A DNA stretch of 64,000 nt from Streptomyces drozdowiczii (GCF_026167665.1 NZ_CP098740.1:496001-560000), one strand, 5' to 3'; positions 8,189 to 19,265 are shown, counted from the first letter of the stretch. A program made the numbers and translations. The notes: a model not told the origin generated them from the letters alone.

Positions 8189-9345
8189 TGTCGGCGGAAG
8201 CCCGGTTGCCCATGGTCATCGTCGGCGGGCTCCACTCCGAGGCGCGCCGGCAGGTCGTGGAACACCTGCTGCGCTCGGTCCCCGGCAGCGTCGTCCTGCA
8301 CCACGACCTGTCCACGGCCGCCGCACACGGCACCGTCCTGCGTCACGTACGCGACGCATCGGGCGAGCGGTCCCGGCATGAGGTTCCCCTGGTCAACGAC
8401 TGCGCCTGCTGCGCCCTTCGCGAGGACTTGGTGCCCGAGCTGCGACGGCTCGCCGACGCCGGTCCGACGCGGCTGGCCGTCGTCGAACTGTGGGACTCCG
8501 TCGAACCGAGGAGCATGGCCGAGGTCGTCTTCCACCACGGTGGCGATGCGATCCGGCTCACCAACGTGATCACGGCGGTGGACCCGGCGCTCGTACTCCC
8601 TTCCCTCGCCAACGGCGACGATCTGGCCGAAGCGGGCCTCGCAGCCGCTGCGCGTGACCAGCGCACCGTCGGTGACACCTGGGCCAGGCAGTTGGAGTAC
8701 GCCCCCGTCCTCGCCCTTGCGGAGAGTCCCGACGCCGACGACGAGGACCACGCGATCCTCACCCAGCTCCACCCCACCGCCCGCCGGGTACGGGCGGACT
8801 CCCCCGAACTGGCGGTGCTGGCCTTCGACGGCTTCGACATCGAGGCCGCCGCGGCGGCCCAGCACCCGGCCTGCGCCCTCCTCCCGCAGGAGGCCGAGGA
8901 AGCGGGCGTGACCACCTTCGTGTGGCGCCGCCACCGGCCGTTCCATCCCGAGCGCCTCTACCAGGCGCTGGAAGACCTCTGCTGCGCCGCCGCCCGCAGC
9001 CGCGGACGGTTCTGGCTCGCCGACCGCCCCGACACCCTGCTCTCCTGGGACGCGGCGGGCGGAGCCCTGTGTGTCGAGAGCGCCGGCCCCTGGCTCGCCG
9101 CACTGCCGGACGCCGCCTGGGAGTTGGAGCCGCCCGTCCGCCGAGCGGCCGCAGCCCTCGACTGGCACCCGGAGCACGGTGACCGCTGCCAGCACCTCGT
9201 CTTCACCTCGCCCGGCCTCGACCACCACGGGCTCGAGCAGGTCCTCGAATCCTGCCTGCTCACCGATGCCGAGTACACCGCGGGTCCAGCGGCATGGAAG
9301 CACCTCCCGGCCCCCTTCGACGCCCTGCTCGACCCCGCCGCGTAA
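8188..9345 (+). CDS. mrf: CobW-like, MRF-type ribosome-hibernation recruiting protein
   Basis: This 385-residue protein belongs to the CobW/COG0523 GTPase group. It has the group's cysteine motif in NDCACCALREDLV near residue 70 and a CobW C-terminal-like region (VWRRHRPFHPERLY). The N-terminal segment where a GxxGxGK[ST] loop is expected reads VGGLHSEARRQVVEHLL, so the P-loop is absent. In mycobacteria the protein Mrf, encoded with zinc-free ribosomal proteins, recruits the hibernation factor to zinc-starved ribosomes. The operon position here between L31 and S18 supports the same role by inference. GTG 8185 directly before ATG 8188 is an alternative start. Confidence 0.82.
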   Translation: MSAEARLPMVIVGGLHSEARRQVVEHLLRSVPGSVVLHHDLSTAAAHGTVLRHVRDASGERSRHEVPLVNDCACCALREDLVPELRRLADAGPTRLAVVELWDSVEPRSMAEVVFHHGGDAIRLTNVITAVDPALVLPSLANGDDLAEAGLAAAARDQRTVGDTWARQLEYAPVLALAESPDADDEDHAILTQLHPTARRVRADSPELAVLAFDGFDIEAAAAAQHPACALLPQEAEEAGVTTFVWRRHRPFHPERLYQALEDLCCAAARSRGRFWLADRPDTLLSWDAAGGALCVESAGPWLAALPDAAWELEPPVRRAAAALDWHPEHGDRCQHLVFTSPGLDHHGLEQVLESCLLTDAEYTAGPAAWKHLPAPFDALLDPAA

Positions 9346-9378
9346 TGCGGCCCGCCCGCCCTTACCGAAGGAGTACCC

Positions 9379-9615
9379 ATGCCTCCCCGCCAAGGCCCCC
9401 GTAAGCCGCCGAAGCCCCGCCCCAACCCGCTCGACGCCGCCGGGATCACCTACATCGACTACAAGGACACCGATCTGCTGCGGAAGTTCATTTCCGACCG
9501 CGGCAAGATTCGCAGCCGCCGCGTCACCCGCGTCACCGCCCAGCAGCAGCGGCAGATCACCACGGCGATCAAGAACGCCCGGGAAATGGCACTGCTGCCC
9601 TACTCCAGCCGATAA
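9379..9615 (+). CDS. rpsR: 30S ribosomal protein S18, zinc-independent paralogue
   Basis: This 78-residue S18 has the core [17 protein letters not shown] and the [21 protein letters not shown] stretch, with no cysteines. It is the fifth zinc-free ribosomal paralogue in this locus. GAAGGAG lies seven bases upstream of ATG 9379. It is the last gene of the plus-strand unit; a strong hairpin follows 35 bases later. Confidence 0.95.
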   Translation: MPPRQGPRKPPKPRPNPLDAAGITYIDYKDTDLLRKFISDRGKIRSRRVTRVTAQQQRQITTAIKNAREMALLPYSSR

Positions 9616-9650
9616 GCAGATCGCCTGCGAGCAAAAGTCGGCAGCACCTT

Positions 9651-9680
9651 GATGCACCCCCGGTTGACCGGGGGTGCATC
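9651..9680 (+). terminator. Intrinsic-type hairpin after rpsR
   Basis: A perfect 13-bp stem, GATGCACCCCCGG pairing with CCGGGGGTGCATC, encloses a TTGA loop. It is followed by TTGTTG rather than a long T-run, as is common in Streptomyces. It separates the ribosomal unit from the promoter of the anchored-repeat operon, whose -35 box starts four bases later. Confidence 0.85.
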
Positions 9681-9683
9681 TTG

Positions 9684-9712
9684 TTGAAAATGATTACCGT
9701 ATCCAGTAGATT
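9684..9712 (+). promoter_or_regulatory. Zur box and promoter of the anchored-repeat transporter operon
   Basis: TGAAAATGATTACCG at 9685-9699 matches 12 of 15 positions of the Zur consensus, with the left arm perfect. It overlaps a promoter made of TTGAAA (9684-9689), a 17-base spacer and TAGATT (9707-9712). Zinc-loaded Zur bound here should repress the operon. The leader to the first start codon at 9872 is about 150 bases. Confidence 0.8.
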
Positions 9713-9871
9713 CGCCACGTCCATGCGGGTCGGCAAGTACCGGACCACCGCCGCATGGAGGGGGCGAGTGCGCCCAGGGGGCTGCCGAGTGACGGGCCGA
9801 GCGGAGCTGGGGAAGCTTCCCGCCCATGCCGCCCCTCCCCGGCAACGAGCGCGATCAGCGAATGAGGGGCG

Positions 9872-10968
9872 ATGACATCGAATAGGCGTTATGTGCACAT
9901 AGTGGGGGTGCTCGCTCTGTCCTTGACCGGGGTGGTCTCCCTGGGCACGGCATCCGGTGCGGGCGCAACGGCCACCGCCGCTCCTGCGGCCTACACGGCG
10001 GGAGTTGATGCCGATTCAGCCACCGACGACGTGCGCGGCGAGCGAATCGTCATCGACAACGGACATGTGGACGCCATCGCTCCACGCATGGTCGACGGAA
10101 GCTTCCGCACTCTGTTCAAGGACAGCAGGACCACCGACGTCGTGTGGCGCGAGCCTTCGTCGGTGATCATGCATCTCACCGACAAGGGCGCACTGACCAT
10201 TCCGGAGGAGGGCTACGACTTCCTGGGAGCCCCTGGCGACGTGGTGCATATGATCCCTCAGACCCAGAACCCGGACGTGCTCTGGGCGGGTTGGAGCACC
10301 GAGGCCTTCGGGGAGAGCGACCTCCGGGGGCCGTTCGAGCTGACTCTGCGTACGGTCGAGGGCCGGGGGCGCTGCTTCTCTTCGGGTGGTCGCCGTTCGG
10401 CGAGCCCGAGATGAAGTTCGACTCGCGTGACGGCCTCCCCGACGCGTACACCGTGCCGGCTCGCACCCACGAGCACTCCAACTGGGCCTTTACCCAACCA
10501 GGCGTCTACCGCCTCGGGTTCACTTTCAAGGCGACCCTCGCCTCGGGCGAGGACGTCTCCGACACGCAGACCTTCACCATGGCCGTGGGCGACGTCGATG
10601 TCGACTCCATCACCTTGCCTGGAGACGAGGAAGGCCAGACCGACGGAGGCACCACGGACGGGGGCCAAAGCGACGGAGGCACCACCGGCGGAGGCCAAAC
10701 CGACGGAGGCACCACCGGCGGAGGCCAAACCGGCGGAGGCCAAGACACCGCGGGCTCAGCCACGGACGCAGGCACCGGCGGCGGCACCTCACCCCACGGC
10801 GAGCTGGCGCAGACCGGTGCCGGTGTCGCACTGCCCCTGGGTGCTTCCGGCGCGGCTCTCCTCGTCGCGGGCGCCGGAGCGGCCGTCTACCTGCACCGGC
10901 GTAGGACGCCGAACAAGCCGGTGTCCGACCCGAGGGCTGTCGCTGGAGAGGGATCACCCACCTCATGA
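9872..10968 (+). CDS. Sortase-anchored choice-of-anchor M domain protein (frameshifted)
   Basis: Across one lost base near 10360-10365 the gene encodes about 365 residues: a signal peptide to about residue 35, one choice-of-anchor M / anchored-repeat domain, a Gly-rich linker of 10-residue repeats, and a sorting tail. The tail is LAQTG (10804-10818), a hydrophobic helix and an RRR end, matching class E sortase substrates. The domain carries the His motifs NGHVDA and THEHSNWAF. The upstream reading frame ends at 10414 and the downstream part is in the next phase; adding one G or C restores GPGALLLFG. Family members accompany zinc/manganese-type ABC transporters (TIGR03769/TIGR03773). Metal capture at the wall is inferred. 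Confidence 0.82.
10639..10743 (+). repeat. 30-bp coding tandem repeat in the wall-protein linker
   Basis: Three and a half copies of a 30-base unit encode TDGGTTxGGQ. Units start at 10639, 10669, 10699 and (partial) 10729, and differ by only a few bases. The repeat forms the stalk between the domain and the LAQTG tail, so copy-number change would alter how far the domain stands from the wall. Confidence 0.85.
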
Positions 10969-12661
10969 CTTCACACCACAACGCACGGTGGGCGGTGGCC
11001 GGAGCCGTCGGCTCCGTAGCCCTCGCCGCAGGACTGTCGCCAGCGGCTTTCGCCGAGACCGGTGACAACGGTGCCCAACAGGAGACCGTTCGTACGGCGC
11101 TCGAGGCCGACGTGGTCCTGAGCCTGCGAGACGGTCAGCTGGCACTGGACCTGCGCCCCCCGCAGGAGAACGCCGCTCCCGACGCGGATCTCGTGGTCGG
11201 TGCGGAAGCCGCCACCACTGTTCCGGCCGGGCAGGAGTACGCCTTCCTGGGTGAGCCGGGAAGCCGAGTCTGGATTCTGGACGGACGTCGGACGGGCACA
11301 CCGATGCCGCACTGGGACACCAGTGACATATCTGCGCACGAGCTCGTCGACGGCTCCGTCGACTGGGCACTCACCGGAATCGACGGTCCAGGTGATGTCA
11401 AGGTCTTCCGGACCTCGCAGGCGACCGCCGCGACGGAGACGGGACCGCCGACGCCCGACGTGCTCTTCGACAGCGCTGACGGGCTCCCCGACACCCGTTC
11501 ACTGCCGGCCGCTCAGAACGGCGAGGTCACCTGGGCCTTCACCCGGCCGGGAGAGTACCGGCTCACGTCTCGGGCGACCGCACACCTGGCCACGGGCCGT
11601 ACCACCGTCGCCGACACCGAGTGGACCGTCCGGGTGGAGGACACGGTCCCCCGGAGACAGTCGTGCCCACCCCAATCCCCCGGCCGCCGACCGCCACCTC
11701 CCCCGAGGAGCCCACGAGTGGGCCGGAGACCGCCCGCGTGCTGACCGCCCCGGTCCAGGCACCCGCGGCCGCATCCGCGGCGGCAGACGGCATCGCGACC
11801 CAGAAGGTCGTCATCGACGACGGCCACGTCGACGCCATCGCCGGCAAGATGGTCGACGGAAAGCTGCGCGCCCTGTTCAAGGACAGTCGCAACCCCGCGA
11901 ACATCGTCTGGCGCGAGCCCTCGTCCGTTGTCCTCCACGTCGACCAGGACGCCAAGGAGAAGGTGCCGTCCGGCAGCGTCTACTCCTTCCTGGGCAAGAC
12001 CGGCAGCGACTTCTGGCTGATCCCGCAGGTGCAGAAGTCGGGTGTCGTCTGGGCCGGTTGGAACACCGAGGCGCTGGACTCCGGCGACCTCAAGGGTCCG
12101 ATCGACATGAAGCTGACCAAGGTCAGCGGGCCCGGCTCCCTGGCCGTCTGGGAGACCGCGGGACTGGGCGGTGCTCAGGTTCTCTACAACAGCGCCGACG
12201 GCCTCCCCGACTCCCAGAAGGTGAACCTCGGTGTGCACGCGCACGGCAACTGGGGGTTCACCAAGCAGGGCGTCTACCAGGTGACCTTCAGGCTCAGCGG
12301 CGTGCTGGCCAACGGTCGATCCGCATCGGACACCCGGACCTACACCTTCGCGGTGGGAGATGTCGACCCGGACACGGTCAAGCCCGGCGGCGGTTCGGGA
12401 GACGGCGGCTCCACCGGTGGCGCGGGAAGCGGCGGTGGGTCCGACGACAGCTCCGGCAGCCCCGCGAGTGGCGCCGCCGGATCCGACGACAGCGGTTCGG
12501 CCTCAGGCGGCGACAAGCCCGGCGGAAGCCTGGCGCACACCGGCGGCGGACCGGCGCTGCCCCTGGCCGCCGGCGCGGGCGCGCTGGTGGTCGCGGGCGG
12601 TGCCGCCGTCGTCCTCGGCCGGCGCAGGCGCCGCACCGTACCGACCGGCGCCTCCCTGTAG
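10965..12661 (+). CDS. Two-domain sortase-anchored choice-of-anchor M protein (frameshifted)
   Basis: Read across one missing C in the run 11648-11652, the gene encodes about 565 residues: signal peptide (to about residue 30), a first domain at about 35-225, a Pro/Thr linker, a second domain at about 265-460, a Gly/Ser linker, and the tail LAHTG (12530-12544) with a hydrophobic helix and RRRRR. Domain two keeps the His motifs DDGHVDA and HAHGNWGF. Domain one has lost both, with EADVV and NGEVTWAF at those places. ATG 10965 overlaps the previous stop. Without correction the frame ends at 11744 in a Pro/Arg-rich stretch that is clearly out of phase. Confidence 0.82.
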
Positions 12662-12667
12662 CCGTAG

Positions 12668-14312
<1,645 letters not shown>

Positions 14313-14316
<4 letters not shown>

Positions 14317-15200
14317 ACAGCAGACTCCTGCGCGGTTCCGCCACGGTCCTCGCCGCTCTCCTCCTTTCAACGGCCTCCGCCCTCCCGGCCCCCGCCGACA
14401 GCTCACCCTCCCCCGGGGCCGAGTCCGACGCCGCCCCGGAGACCGGCCGGGGCCACACCGTCATCGGCGCCGGTCACCTCGACATAGGACCGCGTTTCGG
14501 CGGCGGCGGGTGGACCGTACAGATCCGCGACGACACGGTCCGCCCGCCTGTATGGCGCGACACCGAGGACGTCGTCCTCCAGGTGAGGGACACCGCGAAG
14601 ATCGAGGTCCCCGAGGACAAGACCTTCGCTTTTCTGGGGAAACCCGGCGACAAGGCGTGGCTGCTCCCCCAGGTCCAGCAGGACGGCGTGCTCTGGCCGG
14701 GCTGGAACAGCCAGGAGCCGAAGGTCGCCGCCGCGGTGGAGCGGGAGGTGACCTGGAAGCTCACCGACGTCAAGGGGCCGGGCGACTTCGTCCTCTTCCT
14801 CAACGGCAGCTTCGGCACCCCCACCGTGCTCTTCGACGGGCGGAAGAAGCTCCCGCAGGAGACCGGCATCGAGGTGAACACCCACGTCCACGGCAACTGG
14901 GCGTTCACCGCACCCGGCACCTACCTCCTCGACGTCTCGATGAGCGCGCGGACCAAGGACGGCAAGAGCCACGACAGCAAGCGCACCCTGCGGTTCTCGG
15001 TCGGCCCGCAGGACCCGCGGAAGGCATTCGCCGCGAAGGCCCCGGCCACCAGCACCACCGCCCGTGACGGCTCCGCCCTCATGGGGTGGGGAGCCGCCGC
15101 AGGCGTCGCCGTCGCGGTCATCGGCGGCACGCTGCTGTGGCGCCGCAACCGTCGCCCCGCCCCCGTACCCACCGCACATCAGGAAGGGACCGAGCAGTGA
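14313..15200 (+). CDS. Membrane-anchored choice-of-anchor M domain protein
   Basis: This intact 295-residue protein has a signal peptide (cleavage near residue 30), one domain with GAGHLDIG and THVHGNWAF His motifs, and a C-terminal transmembrane helix near residues 255-278 followed by RRNRR. No LAxTG motif is seen, so it should stay in the membrane rather than be sorted to the wall. GTG 14313 overlaps the stop of the binding-protein gene. It may relay metal between wall proteins and the lipoprotein (inference). Confidence 0.85.
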
Positions 15201-15964
15201 CCGCGTCCATCACCCCGATACCCGCGCTGGACGTGCGGGGGCTCACGGTCGAACTCGGGGGCAGGCTCGCCCTCGTCGACATCGACCTCACCGTCGGCAC
15301 CGGCGAACTCGTCGGCCTCATCGGTCCGAACGGCGCCGGCAAGACCACGCTGCTGCGTGCCGTCCTCGGCCTGCTGACACCGCAGACCGGCACTGTCCTC
15401 CTGGACGGCCGCCCGGCGGCCAGGCAGCGCGGCACGATCGGCTACGTACCACAACGCCATGAATTCGCCTGGGACTTCCCCCTCTCCGTCGAGAGCGCTG
15501 TGCTCACCGGCCGTACGCACCGGATCGGCTGGCTACGCCGCCCCGGTGCGGCCGACCGGGAGGCGGTCGAAGAGGCACTGGAACTGGTCGCCATGACCGC
15601 GCTGCGCCACCGTCCCATCGGCGAGCTGTCCGGCGGGCAGCGCCAGCGTGTCCTGGTCGCCCGAGCCCTTGCCCTCCGCCCGACCCTGCTGCTGCTGGAC
15701 GAACCGTTCACCGGCCTCGACGTCCCCACCCAGGAACTGCTCACCGCCCTCTTCCTTCAGCTGCGCGGCAACGGCAGGGCCCTCCTGATGACCACGCACG
15801 ACCTGCCCGCCGCCGCCGACATGGCCGGCCGGATCTGTCTCCTCAACAGGACGGTCATCGCCGACGGGCCGCCCGAGACCCTGCGCGACCCGGCCGTCTG
15901 GCTGCGGGCGTTCGGCGTCGCCAGGTCCGACCAGCTGCTGACCTCCCTGGGAGTGACCCGATGA
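15197..15964 (+). CDS. Anchored-repeat-type metal ABC transporter, ATP-binding protein
   Basis: This 255-residue ATPase is of the ZnuC/MntB type. Walker A is GPNGAGKT at residues 43-50, the signature LSGGQRQ lies near residue 142 and LLLLDEPFTGLD near residue 162; MTTHDLPAA contains the switch His. It follows the membrane-anchored protein gene with a GTGA overlap and in turn overlaps the permease gene. It corresponds to TIGR03771. Confidence 0.93.
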   Translation: MTASITPIPALDVRGLTVELGGRLALVDIDLTVGTGELVGLIGPNGAGKTTLLRAVLGLLTPQTGTVLLDGRPAARQRGTIGYVPQRHEFAWDFPLSVESAVLTGRTHRIGWLRRPGAADREAVEEALELVAMTALRHRPIGELSGGQRQRVLVARALALRPTLLLLDEPFTGLDVPTQELLTALFLQLRGNGRALLMTTHDLPAAADMAGRICLLNRTVIADGPPETLRDPAVWLRAFGVARSDQLLTSLGVTR

Positions 15965-16911
15965 GCGGGATCCTCGACTTCCTCACCGGCCCGTGGGAGC
16001 ACCTGTTCATGCAGCGGGCCTTCGCGGTCGCCGTGATGTGCGGTGTGGTCTCCGGGGTGGTCGGCGCCCACGTCGTCCTGCGCGGCATGGCCTTCATCGG
16101 CGACGCCGTCTCGCACTCGGTCTTCCCCGGCGTGGCGATCGCCTTCGTCTTCCAGTTCAACCTCGTCCTCGGCGGGGCCGTCGCAGGTCTCCTCACCGCG
16201 CTGGCCGTGGCGGTGTTCTCGCAGAACAGGCGGCTCAAGGAGGACACCGTCATCGGCGTCTTCTTCGCCGCCGCCTTCGGTCTGGGCATCGTCGTCCTCA
16301 GCACCGCACCCGGCTACAGCGGCTCGCTCGAGTCCTTCCTCTTCGGCCAGATCCTCGGCATCAGCGACGGCGACGTGATCACGGTGGCCGTGATGGGACT
16401 GCTGCTGCTCCTCGTCGCAGGCGCGGTCCACAAGGAGCTGGTCACCGTCAGCCTGGACCGGGAGACGGCCAGAGCCGCCGGACTGCCCGTATTCGCCCTG
16501 GACATAGTCCTGTATGCGCTGGTGACCGTCACCGTGGTCATCTCGCTGCAAGCGGTCGGCAACATCCTGGTCCTGGCCCTGCTGATCACCCCCGCCGCCT
16601 GCGCCCGCCTCCTGACCGACCGCATCGGCGTCATGATGCTCCTCGCTCCGGCGATCGGCGCCGGCAGCGCGGTCGTGGGCCTGTACCTCTCGTACGCGTA
16701 CAACCTCGCCGCGGGCGGTCTGATCGTTCTCGTGGTCACCGGCGTGTTCGTGGTGTGCTGGCTGTTCGCGCCCGGGCACGGTCTCGTGACGGCCCGGTGG
16801 CGCAGGCGCTCCGGTGATGTGCTCGCGGAACGGAACCAGGAGGCCGAGGCGTCCGGGCGTCCCGGGAGCGTTCGCGGCACCGCTCCGGCCGAGCAGTCAC
16901 CGGGGGTGTGA
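15961..16911 (+). CDS. Anchored-repeat-type metal ABC transporter, permease
   Basis: This 316-residue protein of the ABC-3 family has about eight or nine membrane helices, with the signature stretch RGMAFIGDAVSHSVFPGVA near residue 41 typical of zinc and manganese permeases, and LLITPAACARLL near residue 210. A charged C-terminal tail of about 45 residues follows. It overlaps the ATPase gene (ATGA) and the sortase gene. It corresponds to TIGR03770. Confidence 0.93.
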   Translation: MSGILDFLTGPWEHLFMQRAFAVAVMCGVVSGVVGAHVVLRGMAFIGDAVSHSVFPGVAIAFVFQFNLVLGGAVAGLLTALAVAVFSQNRRLKEDTVIGVFFAAAFGLGIVVLSTAPGYSGSLESFLFGQILGISDGDVITVAVMGLLLLLVAGAVHKELVTVSLDRETARAAGLPVFALDIVLYALVTVTVVISLQAVGNILVLALLITPAACARLLTDRIGVMMLLAPAIGAGSAVVGLYLSYAYNLAAGGLIVLVVTGVFVVCWLFAPGHGLVTARWRRRSGDVLAERNQEAEASGRPGSVRGTAPAEQSPGV

Positions 16912-17660
16912 ACCGGATGCGGCGGCTTCTCGCTGTGGTGTGCGAGTTGACGGCGACTCTGGGCGCGGTGATGCTGCTCTTCGCCGTCCACCTCCTGTGG
17001 TGGACCAACCACACCGCCCGTGCCGAGGCGCGGGACGAGGTGCACCGCCTGGAACAGCGGTGGGAGCGGCCCGGGCCAGGTGAGGCGACGCGCGGTTCGC
17101 CGGCGGAAGACAGCCCGGCTGCCCCTGCGGCGCGGGACGGAGAGCGCCACGCCGAAGAACCACGCGGCACTTCCCCCGCCAGGGCGCGGCCCCCGGCGCC
17201 GTCCCAGTCGTTCGCCGTGCTCCGCATCCCCCGCCTCGGGCTGACGGTTCCCGTCGCCGAGGGCATAGACAACCACCGTGTCCTCGACCGGGGGTTCGTC
17301 GGCCACTACCCGGGTACCGCGATGCCCGGCGAGATGGGCAACGTCGCGCTCGCCGGGCACCGCAACGCCCACGGCGAACCCTTTCGTCATCTGGACCGGG
17401 TGCGACCGGGGGACGTGGTGACCCTGTCCACCGCGGGAGAAGACTTCACGTACGAGATCGACTCGGTACTGCCGCAGACCTCTCCCGCCGACAGCGCCGT
17501 ACTCCAGCCTGTCCCCACCAGCGCCGCGGTCCGCCCTCCTGGCTCGGCGGGTTACCGGGAGCCGGGGCGCTACCTCACCCTGACCACCTGCACACCCGAG
17601 TTCACCTCTCGCTACCGAATGGTGGTGTGGGGGCACTTGTTGGAGAACCGACCCAGGTGA
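16908..17660 (+). CDS. Class E sortase
   Basis: This 250-residue transpeptidase has an N-terminal membrane helix (residues about 8-32), an Ala/Pro/Arg-rich linker, then the sortase barrel. Catalytic residues are visible: His 151 in LAGHRNAHG, Cys 228 in TLTTCTPEF, and Arg 235 or 237 in SRYRMVVWG. Class E sortases cut LAxTG, the motif present in the two wall proteins at the start of this same operon, so they are its probable substrates. GTG 16908 overlaps the permease stop. Having a dedicated sortase in a metal-transport operon is unusual. Confidence 0.93.
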   Translation: MNRMRRLLAVVCELTATLGAVMLLFAVHLLWWTNHTARAEARDEVHRLEQRWERPGPGEATRGSPAEDSPAAPAARDGERHAEEPRGTSPARARPPAPSQSFAVLRIPRLGLTVPVAEGIDNHRVLDRGFVGHYPGTAMPGEMGNVALAGHRNAHGEPFRHLDRVRPGDVVTLSTAGEDFTYEIDSVLPQTSPADSAVLQPVPTSAAVRPPGSAGYREPGRYLTLTTCTPEFTSRYRMVVWGHLLENRPR

Positions 17661-17719
17661 GTCGTCCAACTGCCCCAGCTGTAGGCGGCGTTACTGAAAC
17701 ATGCTCTTGCATGGCTACA

Positions 17720-17734
17720 TGAATATGATTATCG
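17720..17734 (+). promoter_or_regulatory. Zur box upstream of two secreted anchored-repeat genes
   Basis: TGAATATGATTATCG matches 12 of 15 consensus positions. TTGCAT (17707-17712) and TATCGT (17730-17735), 17 bases apart, could be the promoter it covers. The box starts a second transcription unit after the sortase gene. Confidence 0.72.
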
Positions 17735-17778
17735 TTACCAACCTCGGTGCCCACTCGGGCACCCCGAAGGGAGTAGCT

Positions 17779-18434
17779 GTGCGCAAAACCTCTCTCCGCC
17801 TGCTCATCGGCGCCACCGCCGTGACGGGCCTCCTGATGGCCGGGGGCCCGCCCAGGCGGCCTGCCCCATCCCGCTGGAGCACGGACATGTGGACGTCGTC
17901 GGTCTCGCCTACGAGGACGGCTCGCTCGACATAGCCGTGCACGACGAGAGCGGCACCGAGGAAGTCGAGTACGCACCCGAGGACGTCACCCTGCGCGCCC
18001 TGCCCGGCGCGAGGACCACGATCCCCGCCGACTCCGCCTACGCATTCCTCGGAACGGCCGGAAAGCCGGTCTGGATCCTGCCGGAGGTGCAGAACCCCGA
18101 CCTGCTGTGGGCCGGCTTCGGCGCCGAGGAACTGGAGACGGGCATCCTCCAGGACGACGAGGTCGACGTCTCGTTCCTGTCGGTGCAGGGGCCGGGCCGC
18201 CTGGCCGTGTACACCGACGACGTCTTCGGCGAGCCGGAAACCGTACTGGTCAACAGCGGTGACGGGCTGCCCGACACGGTGGAGGTGCGGGCGGGCGAAC
18301 ATACGCATGCCAACTGGGCATTCACCAAGGCCGGTACCTACACCGTCAAGGTCAAGGCGGCCGCACACCTGGCCGCGGACGGATCGCCGGTCTCCTCCCG
18401 CACGGTCACGTACACCTTCGAGGTGCGGAAGTGA
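17779..18434 (+). CDS. Secreted choice-of-anchor M domain protein (frameshifted)
   Basis: GTG 17779 follows AAGGGAG. Restoring one base in the G/C run 17842-17849 joins the signal peptide (RKTSLRLLIG...LLMAGG) to PAQAACPIPLEHGHVDVV and the rest, giving about 218 residues. The protein is one anchored-repeat domain with HGHVDV and EHTHANWAF His motifs. It ends at TYTFEVRK with no anchor, so it should be a free secreted protein. It may act as a soluble zinc scavenger feeding the anchored proteins (inference). Confidence 0.82.
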
Positions 18435-19093
18435 CACTCGCCCTCAAGTCCCGCCACGCCCGGAGCGCCGGCGTCCTCGCTGCCGCGGCCGCGCTCCTCC
18501 TCGCGGTCGGCTCGCCCGCACACGCCGCTCCCGTCACCCTCACCAGCGGTCACGTCGATGCACTGGACGTGGATTACGCCTCCGGAGCCCTCACGCTCGA
18601 TCTGCTGGACGAGACGACCGCCAGCGCGGTCGAGCGCGCCCCCGCGGACGTGACCCTGAGCGTGCCGGTGGCCGCCAAGCGCACCAACGTCCCCTCGACG
18701 ACCCCTTGGGCCTTCCTCGGTACCGGGGGAACAGCGTGGATCCTGCCGCAGAGCCAGACCAGCGGGCTGCTGTGGGCCGGCTGGAACACCACGGGCGTCC
18801 CGAGCGGGACGTTCCAGAACGACAAGTTGACGTTCTCGCTGACCGGCGTCAGCGGGCCGGCCGGCTTCAGCGTCTACACCGCGTCGGGCAGCACCCCGAC
18901 GGTCCTCTTCGACAGCGGCGACGGACTTCCTGACTCCCTGTCAGTGAGCACGGGAGCCCACACCCATGTCAACTGGGGCTTCGACGCCGCAGGCACCTAC
19001 AAGGTGACCTTCAGCGTCAGCGGCGTCCTGGCCTCGACGGGCCGGACGGTCACCACCGGCGCCAAGACCTACACCTTCCAGGTCACCAACTGA
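18431..19093 (+). CDS. Secreted choice-of-anchor M domain protein
   Basis: This intact 220-residue paralogue of the preceding gene starts at GTG 18431, overlapping its stop. A signal peptide ending near SPAHAAP (residue 35) is followed by one domain with TSGHVDAL and AHTHVNWGF His motifs and a TYTFQVTN end without anchor. The two genes look like a tandem duplication that has diverged. A hairpin follows at 19113-19143. Confidence 0.87.
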   Translation: MTLALKSRHARSAGVLAAAAALLLAVGSPAHAAPVTLTSGHVDALDVDYASGALTLDLLDETTASAVERAPADVTLSVPVAAKRTNVPSTTPWAFLGTGGTAWILPQSQTSGLLWAGWNTTGVPSGTFQNDKLTFSLTGVSGPAGFSVYTASGSTPTVLFDSGDGLPDSLSVSTGAHTHVNWGFDAAGTYKVTFSVSGVLASTGRTVTTGAKTYTFQVTN

Positions 19094-19112
19094 CTCCGCC
19101 ACCCCTCTCCGT

Positions 19113-19143
19113 GCGGGCCGGTCGCCGATCGCGGCCGGCCCGC
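19113..19143 (+). terminator. Hairpin after the secreted anchored-repeat pair
   Basis: A 9-bp stem GCGGGCCGG/CCGGCCCGC with a 13-base loop ends the two-gene unit. It is moderately strong and lacks a T-run. Confidence 0.55.
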
Positions 19144-19186
19144 GCGGGTCCGGCACATCGACGCGACCGCGACACCCCAGCAGCAA

Positions 19187-19201
19187 TGAAAACGACATTC
19201 A
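19187..19201 (+). promoter_or_regulatory. Zur box facing a short reading frame
   Basis: TGAAAACGACATTCA matches 12 of 15 consensus positions and is nearly palindromic (TGAAAAC against TGAATGT). It is the fourth such box in 12 kb. No long gene follows on the plus strand; the next annotated gene is on the other strand. A 30-codon frame at 19266-19358 is the only coding candidate. Confidence 0.68.
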
Positions 19202-19265
19202 TCTACACTTGGCCGCCGGGCTCCGCCCCGGACGCCTGCCGCATGCATCGAGGGGATATGCGCAC

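Noticed and set aside
10639..10743. CRISPR-like spaced repeats
   Set aside because: The units are contiguous, in frame and code for a Gly/Thr linker; there are no spacers.
9872..12661. Phase variation of the wall proteins through short G/C runs
   Set aside because: The runs are only 3-5 bases, shorter than known switching tracts, and four similar losses affect a kinase, an acyltransferase, a sortase and another gene outside this locus.
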